From the NCBI GenBank assembly GCA_037388505.1, contig JARRKC010000006.1, positions 40,989 through 104,988 of the forward strand: a DNA stretch of 64,000 nt. Direction: 5' to 3'. Below, piece after piece: positions 7,917 through 17,542 of the stretch; position 1 is the first letter of the stretch; every line of letters begins with the position of its first letter. The position numbers and the translations under genes are program-made. The stretch is from JARRKC01 sp037388505 (GTDB lineage Bacteria > Acidobacteriota > UBA6911 > RPQK01 > JAPXNP01). The notes beneath the pieces are model-generated. The model worked only from the letters and a program-made list of their open reading frames with translations. It was not told where the DNA came from and made no database searches.

Positions 7917-9650
7917 ATGCGCGAACGGGGAGCCAACCGGACGACCAACCTCCTTCTCCTGGGAGTCGTGCTGGTGGGAGCGGCTCTCCGGATCTGGGGA
8001 GTCGGTTTTGGACTTCCCATCAAGTCGAGTCTCTATATCCGACCGGACGAGAGCCTTCTGGTCGAGCCCGGCCTCCATCTGTTCGAGCGTTGGGGCGACC
8101 CTCTCTTCTACGTCTACCCCGCCCTGGTGATCGAGATCGTGGCGGTCCTGTTCCAGCTTGTGTTCTGGACGGGTCGTGTCGGCGGACATGTATCGCAGGA
8201 TCGGCTGCTGCAGGATTTCGCCGCAGCTCCTTCAGCCTATTTCCTTGCCACCCGGTGGATTTCGGTTCTAGCGGGAATCCTCACCGTGTACATCGTCTTC
8301 AGGTTGACCGAGCGTCTGTCGGGGAACCGCTTTGCCGCTCTGGCTGCCGCTCTTCTTTACGCAGTGTCCCCTCTGGCGGTCAGAGATGCGCACTTCGGTG
8401 TGACCGACAACGTCATGGTCCTTTTCCTGAGCGTCTCTCTTCTGGCCGGTATCACTTACGTTTCGAGTGACGACGTTTCCGCCCGAAGTCCGGTTCCCAT
8501 GGGAGCCTGGTTCGGGCTGGCTGCGGCAAGTAAATACACGGCCTTCCTCCTCGGCCCCCGCCTTCTGACTGCCGTCCTCTTCCGAGAAGGAAAGTCGCCT
8601 GCGCGCTGTCTTCGACGGCTTGCAGCCGTGACGCTGCTCCCGGCCGGCATCTTCCTTGCTCTCAATCCCTATGTGATTCCCAATCTCCGCTCGACCATCC
8701 ACGAGTTGCTGGACATCCTTCGTATTTTCTATCTGTGGCAGCCGGGAGACCCTCCCTGGGCGCTTCGAGAAGCGATATTGCAGGTCTTGAGGCCTCTGCG
8801 TTTCGGCCCGGGAGGTCTGGCGGGTCTGGCCTTGTGTGGTCTCGGAGTTGGTTTGAGTCTACGCTCGAACCGTAAGGAACGCGCCGCCGCCATCCTACTT
8901 GCAGGTTATCTGGGTCTTCACGTTCTTGCCCTTATTCCCTTCCGTCACCTGGTTCCCTATCGATACCTGCTGCCGATTCTGCCCCTGATTGCCGTCTTCG
9001 CGGGATCCAGTCTCCCGCACCTGCTGCGAGCGACGCAGCGAATACCGGTTCGGGTGGGGGCGGCGGCGATTCTGCTGTTCTGTTTGACGACGACCTTCTA
9101 CCGTTCCGCTCAGATCGATGCAGTCCTTGCCGCGACCGACACTCGGACTTTGGCCGGAGAATGGATCGAGAAAAGGGTCCCGACTGCGATGCCGGTAGTG
9201 ATCCTGTGCCCACCCGAAGCTGAACCCCAGGTTTACGAGCACCGAGCCTCACTGATGCGAAGGACCGAGTATGTTCGTCGACGCTACGGCGAAGCAGCCG
9301 GGGAGTTCATCTCACGCCTGTACCTGGATCAGCTCGCCGATCGGCGCAGAGAGGCCAGCGGATGGCAGCTCTTTCGCTTTCCCGAGCTGTCCGAATGTCC
9401 GAACCGTGTGGTTGCGGTCGTCACCTGCGATCACCCGCTGCGGATGGGGCGGACGCCACCCGATCAGTCCGAACGATGGCAAGGAAGGATTCTCGAGAGC
9501 GTGAGCTTCCAATCCTGTAAGGGAGCGGAGCAGGCTGCCTGGGACAGGATCGACGCTTTGTTCGTTCCTTTCACGCAACTGAGTAGGGTCGAACGCCCCG
9601 GACCGAACATCGAGATCCGTATCATCGACCGGGGAACGGATTTACCATAG
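7917..9650 (+). CDS. polytopic glycosyltransferase, GT39/ArnT-like (dolichyl-phosphate-mannose transferase type)
   Basis: A 577-residue inner-membrane protein with about ten hydrophobic helices and a C-terminal soluble part. After the first helix comes the acidic loop motif YIRPDESLLVEPGLH, matching the Asp/Glu motif in the first periplasmic loop of GT-C enzymes, which use polyprenyl-phosphate sugars. The LTERLSGNRFAALAAALL and SPLAVRDAHFG segments are typical of the GT39/PMT_2 superfamily. The ATG at 7917 is chosen over an in-frame TTG at 7884 because it sits just before the hydrophobic N-terminus. The acceptor is unknown. The following GT2 gene probably makes its lipid-linked sugar donor. 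Confidence 0.82.
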   Translation: MRERGANRTTNLLLLGVVLVGAALRIWGVGFGLPIKSSLYIRPDESLLVEPGLHLFERWGDPLFYVYPALVIEIVAVLFQLVFWTGRVGGHVSQDRLLQDFAAAPSAYFLATRWISVLAGILTVYIVFRLTERLSGNRFAALAAALLYAVSPLAVRDAHFGVTDNVMVLFLSVSLLAGITYVSSDDVSARSPVPMGAWFGLAAASKYTAFLLGPRLLTAVLFREGKSPARCLRRLAAVTLLPAGIFLALNPYVIPNLRSTIHELLDILRIFYLWQPGDPPWALREAILQVLRPLRFGPGGLAGLALCGLGVGLSLRSNRKERAAAILLAGYLGLHVLALIPFRHLVPYRYLLPILPLIAVFAGSSLPHLLRATQRIPVRVGAAAILLFCLTTTFYRSAQIDAVLAATDTRTLAGEWIEKRVPTAMPVVILCPPEAEPQVYEHRASLMRRTEYVRRRYGEAAGEFISRLYLDQLADRRREASGWQLFRFPELSECPNRVVAVVTCDHPLRMGRTPPDQSERWQGRILESVSFQSCKGAEQAAWDRIDALFVPFTQLSRVERPGPNIEIRIIDRGTDLP

Positions 9651-9713
9651 GATTGACCCGGTAGGTCTGGTAAGCCCACGTCGGGCCAGCCGAGAGTTTC
9701 ACAGGAGCATGCC

Positions 9714-10472
9714 ATGAGCAGCGATCTTGATCACTCTCAGGGGGCGCAGGAGAACGTCAATCTCGGGAATCGGCCGACGCTGTCGGTCGTCATGCCTGTT
9801 CATAATGAGGCCATGTACCTGAAATCCACGCTCGAGAGCTGGATCACGATACTTCGGAGTTTGCAGGTTCCGTTTGAATTCCTTGCCTACGACGATGAAT
9901 CGACGGACGGCAGTGGGGAGATTCTGGATCAAGGTTCCGAGAACTTCTCGGAGCTACATGTCGTGCATCAACCCCATCTCGGGCATGGGCCAACGATCCG
10001 AGACGGCTACGAAGCTGCGGCAGGTGAATGGATCCTGCAGACGGACTCCGACAAAGAAACTCCTCCGGGGGAGTTCGATCAGCTTTGGCCGCTGCGTGAC
10101 AGCTATGATTTCGTAATCGGTCGGCGCGTCGGAAGAAAGCTCAAGTTCGGCCGCAAGATCGTGACCGCATGCGCCCGACTGGGAGTTCGATTCTTTTACG
10201 GATCCGGCGTTCGAGACGTCAATTCCCCTTTTCGCCTGATGCGAGGAGAGTTCGTTCGATCGTCGCTGCCGTTGATCCCCAAGGATTCCTTTGCACCCAA
10301 TCTGCACCTGACGGGACTGGCGATTCGTGGGAAATGGCGGGTCCGGGAAGTCCCCGTGATCTCGCAGAATCACCGGATCGCCAGTGTATCGAGACCGTTG
10401 CCGGTAACGTTCGGAAAGCTTCTCTCCCTTTTCGGTGAGCTCCGGACCGTGTCCCGAAGAGCCCGAACTTGA
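9714..10472 (+). CDS. GT2 glycosyltransferase, DPM1-like polyprenyl-phosphate sugar synthase
   Basis: A 252-residue cytoplasmic GT-A enzyme. The fold-defining elements are visible: SVVMPVHNEA at residue about 23, YDDESTDGSGEIL, and the donor-binding QTDSDKE at about 105. The later RDVNSPFRLMRGE and HLTGLAIRGKWRVREVPV segments are characteristic of dolichol/undecaprenyl-phosphate mannose or glucose synthases. It lacks C-terminal membrane helices. AGGAG lies just before the ATG at 9714. It sits 63 bases after the GT39-like gene, so the pair plausibly makes and then uses a polyprenyl-phosphate sugar. Confidence 0.85.
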   Translation: MSSDLDHSQGAQENVNLGNRPTLSVVMPVHNEAMYLKSTLESWITILRSLQVPFEFLAYDDESTDGSGEILDQGSENFSELHVVHQPHLGHGPTIRDGYEAAAGEWILQTDSDKETPPGEFDQLWPLRDSYDFVIGRRVGRKLKFGRKIVTACARLGVRFFYGSGVRDVNSPFRLMRGEFVRSSLPLIPKDSFAPNLHLTGLAIRGKWRVREVPVISQNHRIASVSRPLPVTFGKLLSLFGELRTVSRRART

Positions 10473-10503
10473 TCGGTTCAAGCGGCACGAAGGGCGCCCT
10501 CGA

Positions 10504-12993
10504 TTACTGCCGACTACTCCGCACGCGATAGAGCACCGTATCTCCCTGTGTGAATACTCGGTCCCAGAAGACGCCGGCGTCGGCCTCGAATTTGGCCAGG
10601 CCCTTTTCTCCGTAGACAGCTCGTTCCAGGTCGCCGACCATGATGAAGTCCACATCGTATCGTTCGAGCACCGGAAGAATGTCCTGGCTGCGCGTCGATG
10701 AGTAGAGTCTTCGGACGTCCGCTCGCCTCCTCCGTACCTCAGCCCGAAAGTCCCTCGCCTGGTGCTGCTGGATTTCGTGTCCAGGCCAACCCAGGATCGT
10801 GGGCAGGCCTGTGGCCGAGCTTACCCTTCCGCCCGGGCCATAGTCGTCAGTGACGGCTTCGGCCAGAGTCGGCGCTCCGCTGACCTTCTTCTGCAGCCAG
10901 TGAATCGCGGCAAGATCCGTCTTCATCCTCAGCGTCTTTCCCTGCCAGGGATAGCGGACGTCTGCTAATGCGGCGAGCCCGTCGAGACCGAACCCGGAGG
11001 CCCCCTCGGTGCGGTCCAGCGCCCGAGCCCGAAAAGCCAGGACCGGGTACAATAAGGCCGCAGCCAGAACCACAGCCAAACCCACTTGCCATCCGTTTCC
11101 GATTCGCCGAGCAGCGTCTGCGCCCGTGTCGGAAGACAGCCGCACCAGACCTGCCGCGCACGACACGCTCCAGAGGCACCAGATCTCGAAGTAGAGCTTG
11201 AAGACGAGGTTCATCCTCCCGATGTCGCCGTTGAGCGCGAAGAACTCCGGGATCAGGGAAAGCAGACAGCCGACGACAAGCAATCCGGTGATTCTCCGCT
11301 CATCAATCGAGGGAGTTCTCACAAAGAGGACGAGCAGAGCCGCGGTCAACAGGGACACCATCCAGACAGCGCCCGAGATCAGACCCATCTGTTCGAGCAG
11401 CGTCACCATGATCAGGACCAAGAGCCCGGTCCACACCCCTATGTACCTTGGGAGTTGACGCCGCCCCGAACGACGGTCTCCGTCGGAAAGCCGGCTCCAA
11501 AGCCACCAAGCCATAGTGAGGACGAACAATCCGTGAATCCACAGAAAAGCCGCCAGTGACGTCCGGCTCCCCTCCCAGAGTCTCACCCCACCGATCGGTG
11601 ATTCATAGACCAGAAGGTGCGGAGTGAGGACCACGACCGCAACCAGGAGCGACAATCCGGCTTCCATCCAGTTCCTCCGTGTCCATTCGAGACGGGGAAG
11701 AACGAAGACCGCACCGACGGTCAGCAAAACCGCCAGTGGTAGTTCCCACGGGTTGATGAGAACCACGGTTCCCAGCACAGCCCCGGTGACCAACATCCTC
11801 GATGGCCCGTACGACCGATCACTCCGCCCTTGATCCCGACCCTTCCCCCCGACCAGCGTCAGGAGCAGAAAGAGAAGCGCCGGCAAGGCGATCAGATGTG
11901 GATGCAAATCCGCGAACAGCACGGAGAAGAGCGGGAACTCAGAGACAGGGGCCGCCTCGGAAGCAGGATGAGAGATGACTCGAGTTGCGCTCCAGTAGAG
12001 CGACGACTGGGAGTACGGCCACGCAGCCCCGCGGATGAGCCAGGCAAAGAAGCCCTGTGCGGTCTGCCAGAAGGGACCGATGAGAGGAACCGTCACGCCG
12101 CCCACCGTTTCTCCAAGCCTTCGGAAGCCGGAGACGATCAGCCTCGGCTCATAGAGGTTTCCAACACCCAGAAGAAGGACAGGGCCCCAGAGTGCCCGAA
12201 CGAACGAGCGTTGCTGCACCTTTGGCCTGGTCTCCGGCTCGTCCTCGTTGGCCGTGGACGTCAATGCTCCGACGACCAGCAGGGCCCCGACGGCTGCGAA
12301 GGCGCCGATCGTCGGAACGGCGAGATTGAAGCCGATGGAAACGGGGACACCGGTCAGCCGGATCAGAAGGGCGAAAGGAACATATCCGAAATAGTAATAG
12401 TTCAGGGCATAACCGGACAGCCATGGATCCGCCGGCGGAAAATGGGACGTCCGCACAACGGCATTGAGGATGCCCAGTTCCATCGGCTTTTCCCCACCCG
12501 TCGACGCGCTGAGAAGATCCGGATTGAGACAGCGAGCCAGGAGCAGGAGACCGAATACTCCCCAAAAGAGGAGTTCTCCACCTGCGATCCAGGTTCGATT
12601 CAATGCCGACAGACCGGTCTCGGAGCCGGAACCGTCGAGTGACAGAACCCAGGCCAGACTGCTCAAGACAGCAAAGGCGATGAGCACGCCCCAGGGCCAG
12701 AATGCCACAACGCGTGTCGCGGCCAGAGCCCATCCTCCCCAGCTGACGAAGAAGAGTCCCGCCCAGCGCGCCAGGAACCAGCCCTGATCGGGCCATTCTC
12801 CGAACATTCGACGGAAGAGCGGGAAGGTGAACCAACCAAGGGCCACGACTGTCAGACACCACGCCAATGAAGAAAACAGTTCCCCGAACGCCGGAATCAG
12901 GCCCCAACCGGCTGTCCCGGAAAGGCCACTCGAAGCTCGAGCCAGAACAGTGGCGAGCAGCGCTGCTGCCGGAACGTACGGCCGACGTTTCAA
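10504..12993 (-). CDS. DUF2298 / Chlor_Arch_YYY membrane protein (second copy)
   Basis: An 829-residue, highly hydrophobic protein with roughly 16-18 membrane helices. Family hallmarks are the GYALNYYYFGYVPFALL motif, ADLHPHLIALPALL, and RMNLVFKLYFEIW near the last helices. The name Chlor_Arch_YYY refers to the YYYxG motif; the function is unknown, but GT-C-like topology and company suggest surface glycan assembly. Its ATG overlaps the stop of the Agl23-like gene (12990-12993), so it is the last gene of a coupled operon. A shorter C-terminal soluble part (after about residue 690) holds DVRYPWQGKTLRMKTD and may face the periplasm. Confidence 0.85.
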   Translation of the reverse strand: MKRRPYVPAAALLATVLARASSGLSGTAGWGLIPAFGELFSSLAWCLTVVALGWFTFPLFRRMFGEWPDQGWFLARWAGLFFVSWGGWALAATRVVAFWPWGVLIAFAVLSSLAWVLSLDGSGSETGLSALNRTWIAGGELLFWGVFGLLLLARCLNPDLLSASTGGEKPMELGILNAVVRTSHFPPADPWLSGYALNYYYFGYVPFALLIRLTGVPVSIGFNLAVPTIGAFAAVGALLVVGALTSTANEDEPETRPKVQQRSFVRALWGPVLLLGVGNLYEPRLIVSGFRRLGETVGGVTVPLIGPFWQTAQGFFAWLIRGAAWPYSQSSLYWSATRVISHPASEAAPVSEFPLFSVLFADLHPHLIALPALLFLLLTLVGGKGRDQGRSDRSYGPSRMLVTGAVLGTVVLINPWELPLAVLLTVGAVFVLPRLEWTRRNWMEAGLSLLVAVVVLTPHLLVYESPIGGVRLWEGSRTSLAAFLWIHGLFVLTMAWWLWSRLSDGDRRSGRRQLPRYIGVWTGLLVLIMVTLLEQMGLISGAVWMVSLLTAALLVLFVRTPSIDERRITGLLVVGCLLSLIPEFFALNGDIGRMNLVFKLYFEIWCLWSVSCAAGLVRLSSDTGADAARRIGNGWQVGLAVVLAAALLYPVLAFRARALDRTEGASGFGLDGLAALADVRYPWQGKTLRMKTDLAAIHWLQKKVSGAPTLAEAVTDDYGPGGRVSSATGLPTILGWPGHEIQQHQARDFRAEVRRRRADVRRLYSSTRSQDILPVLERYDVDFIMVGDLERAVYGEKGLAKFEADAGVFWDRVFTQGDTVLYRVRSSRQ

Positions 12994-15050
12994 GGCCTTT
13001 TCCTTCCTGTACGATCCGGAGAGGAGCCTTCGGTTCCAGCAGTCCGCAACAGCAGGAGGACGGCTTGGGTCGGGGGGACCGAGAAACCCGGAAGGTCCCG
13101 GTAGTCACGTTCGTAGAACGCTCCCCAGAGGCCTCGCAAGAGGCTACGTCGAGGCAGCTGTGGCATCAACGAAGCCCATGTCAGGGCGTTGTAGCCTGCA
13201 TCCGGCCAGCACAAATACGGATACTTCCGGACTTCGAACCGACCGTTCAGCATCTCCTGCTGTTGATCGGTCAGCGGAGCCTTTGCGAGGATGACACGGG
13301 CATCTGTCTCGAGCGCGTCGGACACTGATGTGGTCTGATCTACATCCGACCGATCCCGCAGATACCAGCGCAGTGGGTAAGCAGCATCGACACTGACGCG
13401 GATGACGGCGGCCGCGTCGAGCGACTCCAGCCGGACGAGCAATCCCCGCATCCCGGGATCGGTGTGAGCAAACACGGCGGGTTCGATTGGGGACTCAGCG
13501 TGGACGAAATTCAACATCCAGCCGGTGCGCAGCCAGACGGCCGTTCCAACGATCAAGAATCCTGTCACCAGGACCCGGAGAGGCCACCGGCAGGATGACC
13601 AACCCTGGACGCCAACCAGGACCGCGGCTACGATGCCAATCGCTGTCCCCAGCCAGCCGGCGTTCACGGCCGTTCGATCGAGGACGCTCGAGATCTCGGC
13701 CCCCGTGTGCAAGAAGGAAACCCACGAAACGAACAGGAATGCCGGTACTGCCAGCAAACCCGCATCTTCGACGGAGAATCGCCGAAGCGACTCGAACAAG
13801 CGTCGCAGGCCGTCTCCTCCCAACCAACAGACAGGAAGAACGACATGCACCGCAAGCCACGGCATCTTCTCTCCGGCCAGCGAATAGGCGATGAGCGAAG
13901 CACCGAGCCAGTACAGGCAGAACCACCAGAACCGCTCCTGCAGATCCGGCCCCTCGCTGACCTGACCGTCTCTGGGTTTCGTCCGATTGACTCTGGCGTG
14001 GAGGACCACGGATACCAAAGCCAGAAGGACCGGCACGAACTCGTAAAGACCGACCAGCATCAGATAGTAGAACCACGGCTGCCCCCCGCGTCCTACAGGT
14101 TGCTGCTCGAGCCAATAGCCGACGCTTCCGAAAAAGCCGCTCACCAGACCGGACGGGTTCTTCAGGAACGTCGAGAAATAGAGCGCCTCAATGCCCCAAC
14201 CGAGGGCGGCGAGGCGAACCCAGAGCGAGAAGTCCAACAGGCTTCGTTCGGATCGGCGACGCGACCAGGTTGCGGCCAGACACACCGCAAGCACAGCGCA
14301 CAGGGACACGCATCCGGCCGCTGCTTCGGGGGATGAGTGGATTCGATCGGCAAACGCACTCAAGCCGGGTACGGTGAGCGCCAGCGGCGCGGCAAAGGGG
14401 AGGAAGAGCGTGATGTGAAGAATCGCCAACTCTGTTGCCGGAACCCGCGCGGACCCGGGCCGCCGGGCTGTCCAAGCCAGCCAGCAGGTCATAACGGCAG
14501 CGAAGATGAAAGCCACTTCCTTGGTGGTCACCGCCAGGCTCGAGACAATGACCAGCACGTAGAGATCGGTCGGAGCGCTGCGTTCGAGATATCGAAAACA
14601 CGCCCAGATCCAGAGCGTGCAGAGTACGGCGATATAGATGTCGTTTCGAAGATACCGGCTGTAGAAAAGCAGCAAGGGGCTGAAGGCCAGCAGGAAGGCC
14701 ACAGTCAGGGCTCCAACGCGGCCGACCCAGCGTCGGAAGAGCAGCGGGAGCAACACGAGCCCAATTCCGGCCAAGGCCGGCACCAGTCGAGCCGTGTAGT
14801 CGGACGCGCCGATGAAGCGGAAGACCAGGGCATCCAGGTAGAAGAGGACCGGTCCGTGGCTGACGGGAGAATGAAAATACCCGCCGGTCTCAGCCAGCCT
14901 CCAGGAGAAGAAGGCATGGACGCCCTCATCGAAGCTCAGGAGACGGTCGCCGAGCCCTGCCAGGCGTACGGCTGCTGCTGTGGCGGCAAGGAGAACCCAG
15001 GTCGCTGTACCGCCTCGGGGAAGACCACGGGTCCGGATCCAATCCTTCAT
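12990..15050 (-). CDS. GT-C membrane glycosyltransferase of the Agl23/TIGR03663 type
   Basis: A 686-residue integral membrane protein. The ATG at 15050 overlaps the upstream gene's stop in ATGA; the longer open frame to 15323 is rejected because it runs antisense-like through the neighbour. GLGDRLLSFDEGVHAFFSW places a catalytic-type aspartate/glutamate in the first external loop, and HSPVSHGPVLFYLDALVFR is the next conserved block, as in TIGR03663 proteins, which accompany YYY proteins in Chloroflexi and Archaea. About 12 helices follow, then a soluble tail with FEVRKYPYLCWPDAGYNAL. It is translationally coupled on both sides to DUF2298 genes. Confidence 0.82.
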   Translation of the reverse strand: MKDWIRTRGLPRGGTATWVLLAATAAAVRLAGLGDRLLSFDEGVHAFFSWRLAETGGYFHSPVSHGPVLFYLDALVFRFIGASDYTARLVPALAGIGLVLLPLLFRRWVGRVGALTVAFLLAFSPLLLFYSRYLRNDIYIAVLCTLWIWACFRYLERSAPTDLYVLVIVSSLAVTTKEVAFIFAAVMTCWLAWTARRPGSARVPATELAILHITLFLPFAAPLALTVPGLSAFADRIHSSPEAAAGCVSLCAVLAVCLAATWSRRRSERSLLDFSLWVRLAALGWGIEALYFSTFLKNPSGLVSGFFGSVGYWLEQQPVGRGGQPWFYYLMLVGLYEFVPVLLALVSVVLHARVNRTKPRDGQVSEGPDLQERFWWFCLYWLGASLIAYSLAGEKMPWLAVHVVLPVCWLGGDGLRRLFESLRRFSVEDAGLLAVPAFLFVSWVSFLHTGAEISSVLDRTAVNAGWLGTAIGIVAAVLVGVQGWSSCRWPLRVLVTGFLIVGTAVWLRTGWMLNFVHAESPIEPAVFAHTDPGMRGLLVRLESLDAAAVIRVSVDAAYPLRWYLRDRSDVDQTTSVSDALETDARVILAKAPLTDQQQEMLNGRFEVRKYPYLCWPDAGYNALTWASLMPQLPRRSLLRGLWGAFYERDYRDLPGFSVPPTQAVLLLLRTAGTEGSSPDRTGRKRP

Positions 15051-17542
15051 GGCGATCCTTCCTCCGGTCCGAGCGAACGGCGAGCACAGTCGTAGACCCG
15101 GCAGGGCCCGCTCCGGAAAAGGCATCGACAGCTCTCGTCGAAGATGGAAGACTCCTCGGGGAGCCCGAACAGTTTCCGCTCTCTCTCGCCGACGAAGACG
15201 AAACGAACGCCGAGTGCCCTCAGACTTCGTTCGAGCACCGTTGGAGTGCGCGCGGAATAGGTCGTGTCCACGAGCGCAGCCCGCTCTTCGATCATCCGCT
15301 GTCGTTCTTCCCCGGAACGCCATTGCGACTCATGGTCGATCCAGCCCAGAGGAGTCGGGTGACCAGTCAGAACACTGACCCGGTTGGAGGCAGGGTCTTC
15401 CCGACGGCCCACCGATTCCAAGACCGCTGAGTGCGGCGGGAGATGAACGTCGATCCAGTGCAGCGTCGAATAGAGATCGGGGGCCTGGTCTCGGATCGAC
15501 CTCAGTGCATCGAGGTCATGGACCTGCCAGCCGGATTGGCCGAGGCGGGAACTCGCAGCAGCCACTGGGTAGAGCAGGCTGCCGGCTGCAATCAGTAGAG
15601 CCGCCGTCCGCAGGTTTCGGAAGATACGTCCGTGCGGCCTCCAGCTGAGGCCGTAGGCCCCGGCCAACTCGATGAGGATCCAGGCCCCGTAGTGCAACTT
15701 GAAGACACTGTTGACTCGATTGCCGAAAGCGTCATGCAGGAACAGGAACTCCGGGAGAAGAAGCAGAGCGAGCCCCGCAAGAACGAGAATCAACACGAAG
15801 CCGAGGATCGGTCCGGTCGGGTCGTCTTCAACGACCGCTGCGCGAGCTCGGATTCTCGTCGAGCCGCCGCCAAGTGCGCGCAGCACGAGGTAGATGGAAG
15901 CCACAAGACCCAACGCAACGAACGGCTCTCTGCTCCAGCGGAGCAATGCTGTACTGTTCAGAGCCTGCGTCTCTCCACCCAGGCTGGATATCCAGTCGAC
16001 GATCCGCTTACTGTGATGAGCCCAAAGGAGCGCTCCCCCCAGGTACACAGGAACGGCCGTCACAGCCAAGGCCAGCCAGCGACCCGGAATTCGCCGGCTC
16101 GAGGGCGGAAGCACCAAGAAGAAAAGCAGCGCAAGGCCCAACCATCCGGGCCCGACAGCTGCCACGAAATCCGCCGGGTACGTCGGAAAGAGAAGGTTGG
16201 GAAGCAGTCCGCGGACGTCGGCGTCGGAGGTAAGCAGATGGGGGGCAAAACAAAGGAACGCCACGAGAGGGATGGCCACCAGATCGATCCCTAACGCCCG
16301 AAGTACCCGGGGAGAAACACTCCGATCAGGCGAGCCGCTGTCAATCGACCGAAGACCCGACCACAGCACGGACCCTCCGATCAGGAGCGTTCCTGCCACG
16401 ATATCCCAACTGTTGATGGCCGCGAGCGCACCCAGCAGGAACCCCAGGACGACTCGGTCCCTAACCTTCAGTTCGCCGGCCGGCCGTCGGACGGTCTTGG
16501 ATCCCGTGCGATCCGAGGCCAGAAAGACATTGAGCAGGACCAGGATCAGCAACACGAGTACAGGCGCGGATTGGAGGTGCGGATGATTGTCCCCCAAAAT
16601 GAAGCTGAAGGCCGGAAACTCGGTGATCGCGGGCAGGGTCTGGCCCGAGAGACCGATGTCTCGAATCGCTCGACTGCTCAACCACCACCAGTCGGAACGT
16701 GAACCGGCATACCGTACCAGATCGTAGATTGTACGGAAATTGCCGGCCAGGCAGACGAGCGCGACCGACAGTCCTCCTCCAACCACCCCCCGGCTCAGGA
16801 GCCAAGCCCCCTTGGAGGTCGATGAACCCTGGTAGGAAGATGTGTGGCTTCCGGCGGACACCAGATTGTACCCAACTCCGAAACAAGCACAGCAGAGCAG
16901 CGCGAACAGCGACGCGAGCCCCAGGTTGTAAGTGAGAGTCGGAGAGATTCCTCCCAGCTTCCCGACGAAGACCTGCAGCCAGTAGCCAAAGTAGTAGTAG
17001 CTGACGGGAAGACCGGCCAGCCAGGCGTCCCGAGCAGGAAAGACCGGACTGTGGGCAACGCTGTTCATGAACATCAGGTCGCTGGGTTGTTCGGTATGAG
17101 ATGCAGTCGGCAGCATGGCCCGGAGAAACAGCAGAAAGGCAAACGCCAGCAGAAAGACCACTTCGATGGTCACAACCAGACGGAGGTTGTGGAGGACCCA
17201 GCTCAATGGTGGATCTGCCGACTGCTGTCCGGATCTCTCCTGGGCGCCCAGGGTTCTCTTTCCGGTGTCAAGGAGGGTTGGCCCCCAGCCAAATGCCGCA
17301 ACGGCCGCAAGGCAGAACCAGGCTGACGCGGGTCCGAATTGCCAAACGCCGTAGACCCATCCCGACCAACAGAGCCAACCCGACATGAGCAGTCCCGCCG
17401 ACCGGGCCACGGAATACCCTCGATCCGGCAGATTCTTCGCATACCGGTAGAGGGTTGGCCAGACTGCCCACTGGCATGCGAGCAGGATCAGGTACCAGAT
17501 GGCGACCTCCCCGATCGGAAAATCGGCGAGACCTCGACTCAA
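15047..17542 (-). CDS. DUF2298 / Chlor_Arch_YYY membrane protein (first copy)
   Basis: An 831-residue polytopic protein with the same architecture as the gene at 10504-12993: LPVSYYYFGYWLQVF, then GDNHPHLQSAPVL, then NRVNSVFKLHYGAWIL. The N-terminus LADFPIGEVAIWYLILL enters the membrane directly. The TTG start at 17542 overlaps the stop of the HprK-like gene in TTGA, so it is read as part of the same transcript. The two DUF2298 copies flank the Agl23-like gene and are clearly diverged paralogues rather than a recent duplication. The reaction is unknown. Confidence 0.85.
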   Translation of the reverse strand: MSRGLADFPIGEVAIWYLILLACQWAVWPTLYRYAKNLPDRGYSVARSAGLLMSGWLCWSGWVYGVWQFGPASAWFCLAAVAAFGWGPTLLDTGKRTLGAQERSGQQSADPPLSWVLHNLRLVVTIEVVFLLAFAFLLFLRAMLPTASHTEQPSDLMFMNSVAHSPVFPARDAWLAGLPVSYYYFGYWLQVFVGKLGGISPTLTYNLGLASLFALLCCACFGVGYNLVSAGSHTSSYQGSSTSKGAWLLSRGVVGGGLSVALVCLAGNFRTIYDLVRYAGSRSDWWWLSSRAIRDIGLSGQTLPAITEFPAFSFILGDNHPHLQSAPVLVLLILVLLNVFLASDRTGSKTVRRPAGELKVRDRVVLGFLLGALAAINSWDIVAGTLLIGGSVLWSGLRSIDSGSPDRSVSPRVLRALGIDLVAIPLVAFLCFAPHLLTSDADVRGLLPNLLFPTYPADFVAAVGPGWLGLALLFFLVLPPSSRRIPGRWLALAVTAVPVYLGGALLWAHHSKRIVDWISSLGGETQALNSTALLRWSREPFVALGLVASIYLVLRALGGGSTRIRARAAVVEDDPTGPILGFVLILVLAGLALLLLPEFLFLHDAFGNRVNSVFKLHYGAWILIELAGAYGLSWRPHGRIFRNLRTAALLIAAGSLLYPVAAASSRLGQSGWQVHDLDALRSIRDQAPDLYSTLHWIDVHLPPHSAVLESVGRREDPASNRVSVLTGHPTPLGWIDHESQWRSGEERQRMIEERAALVDTTYSARTPTVLERSLRALGVRFVFVGERERKLFGLPEESSIFDESCRCLFRSGPCRVYDCARRSLGPEEGSP

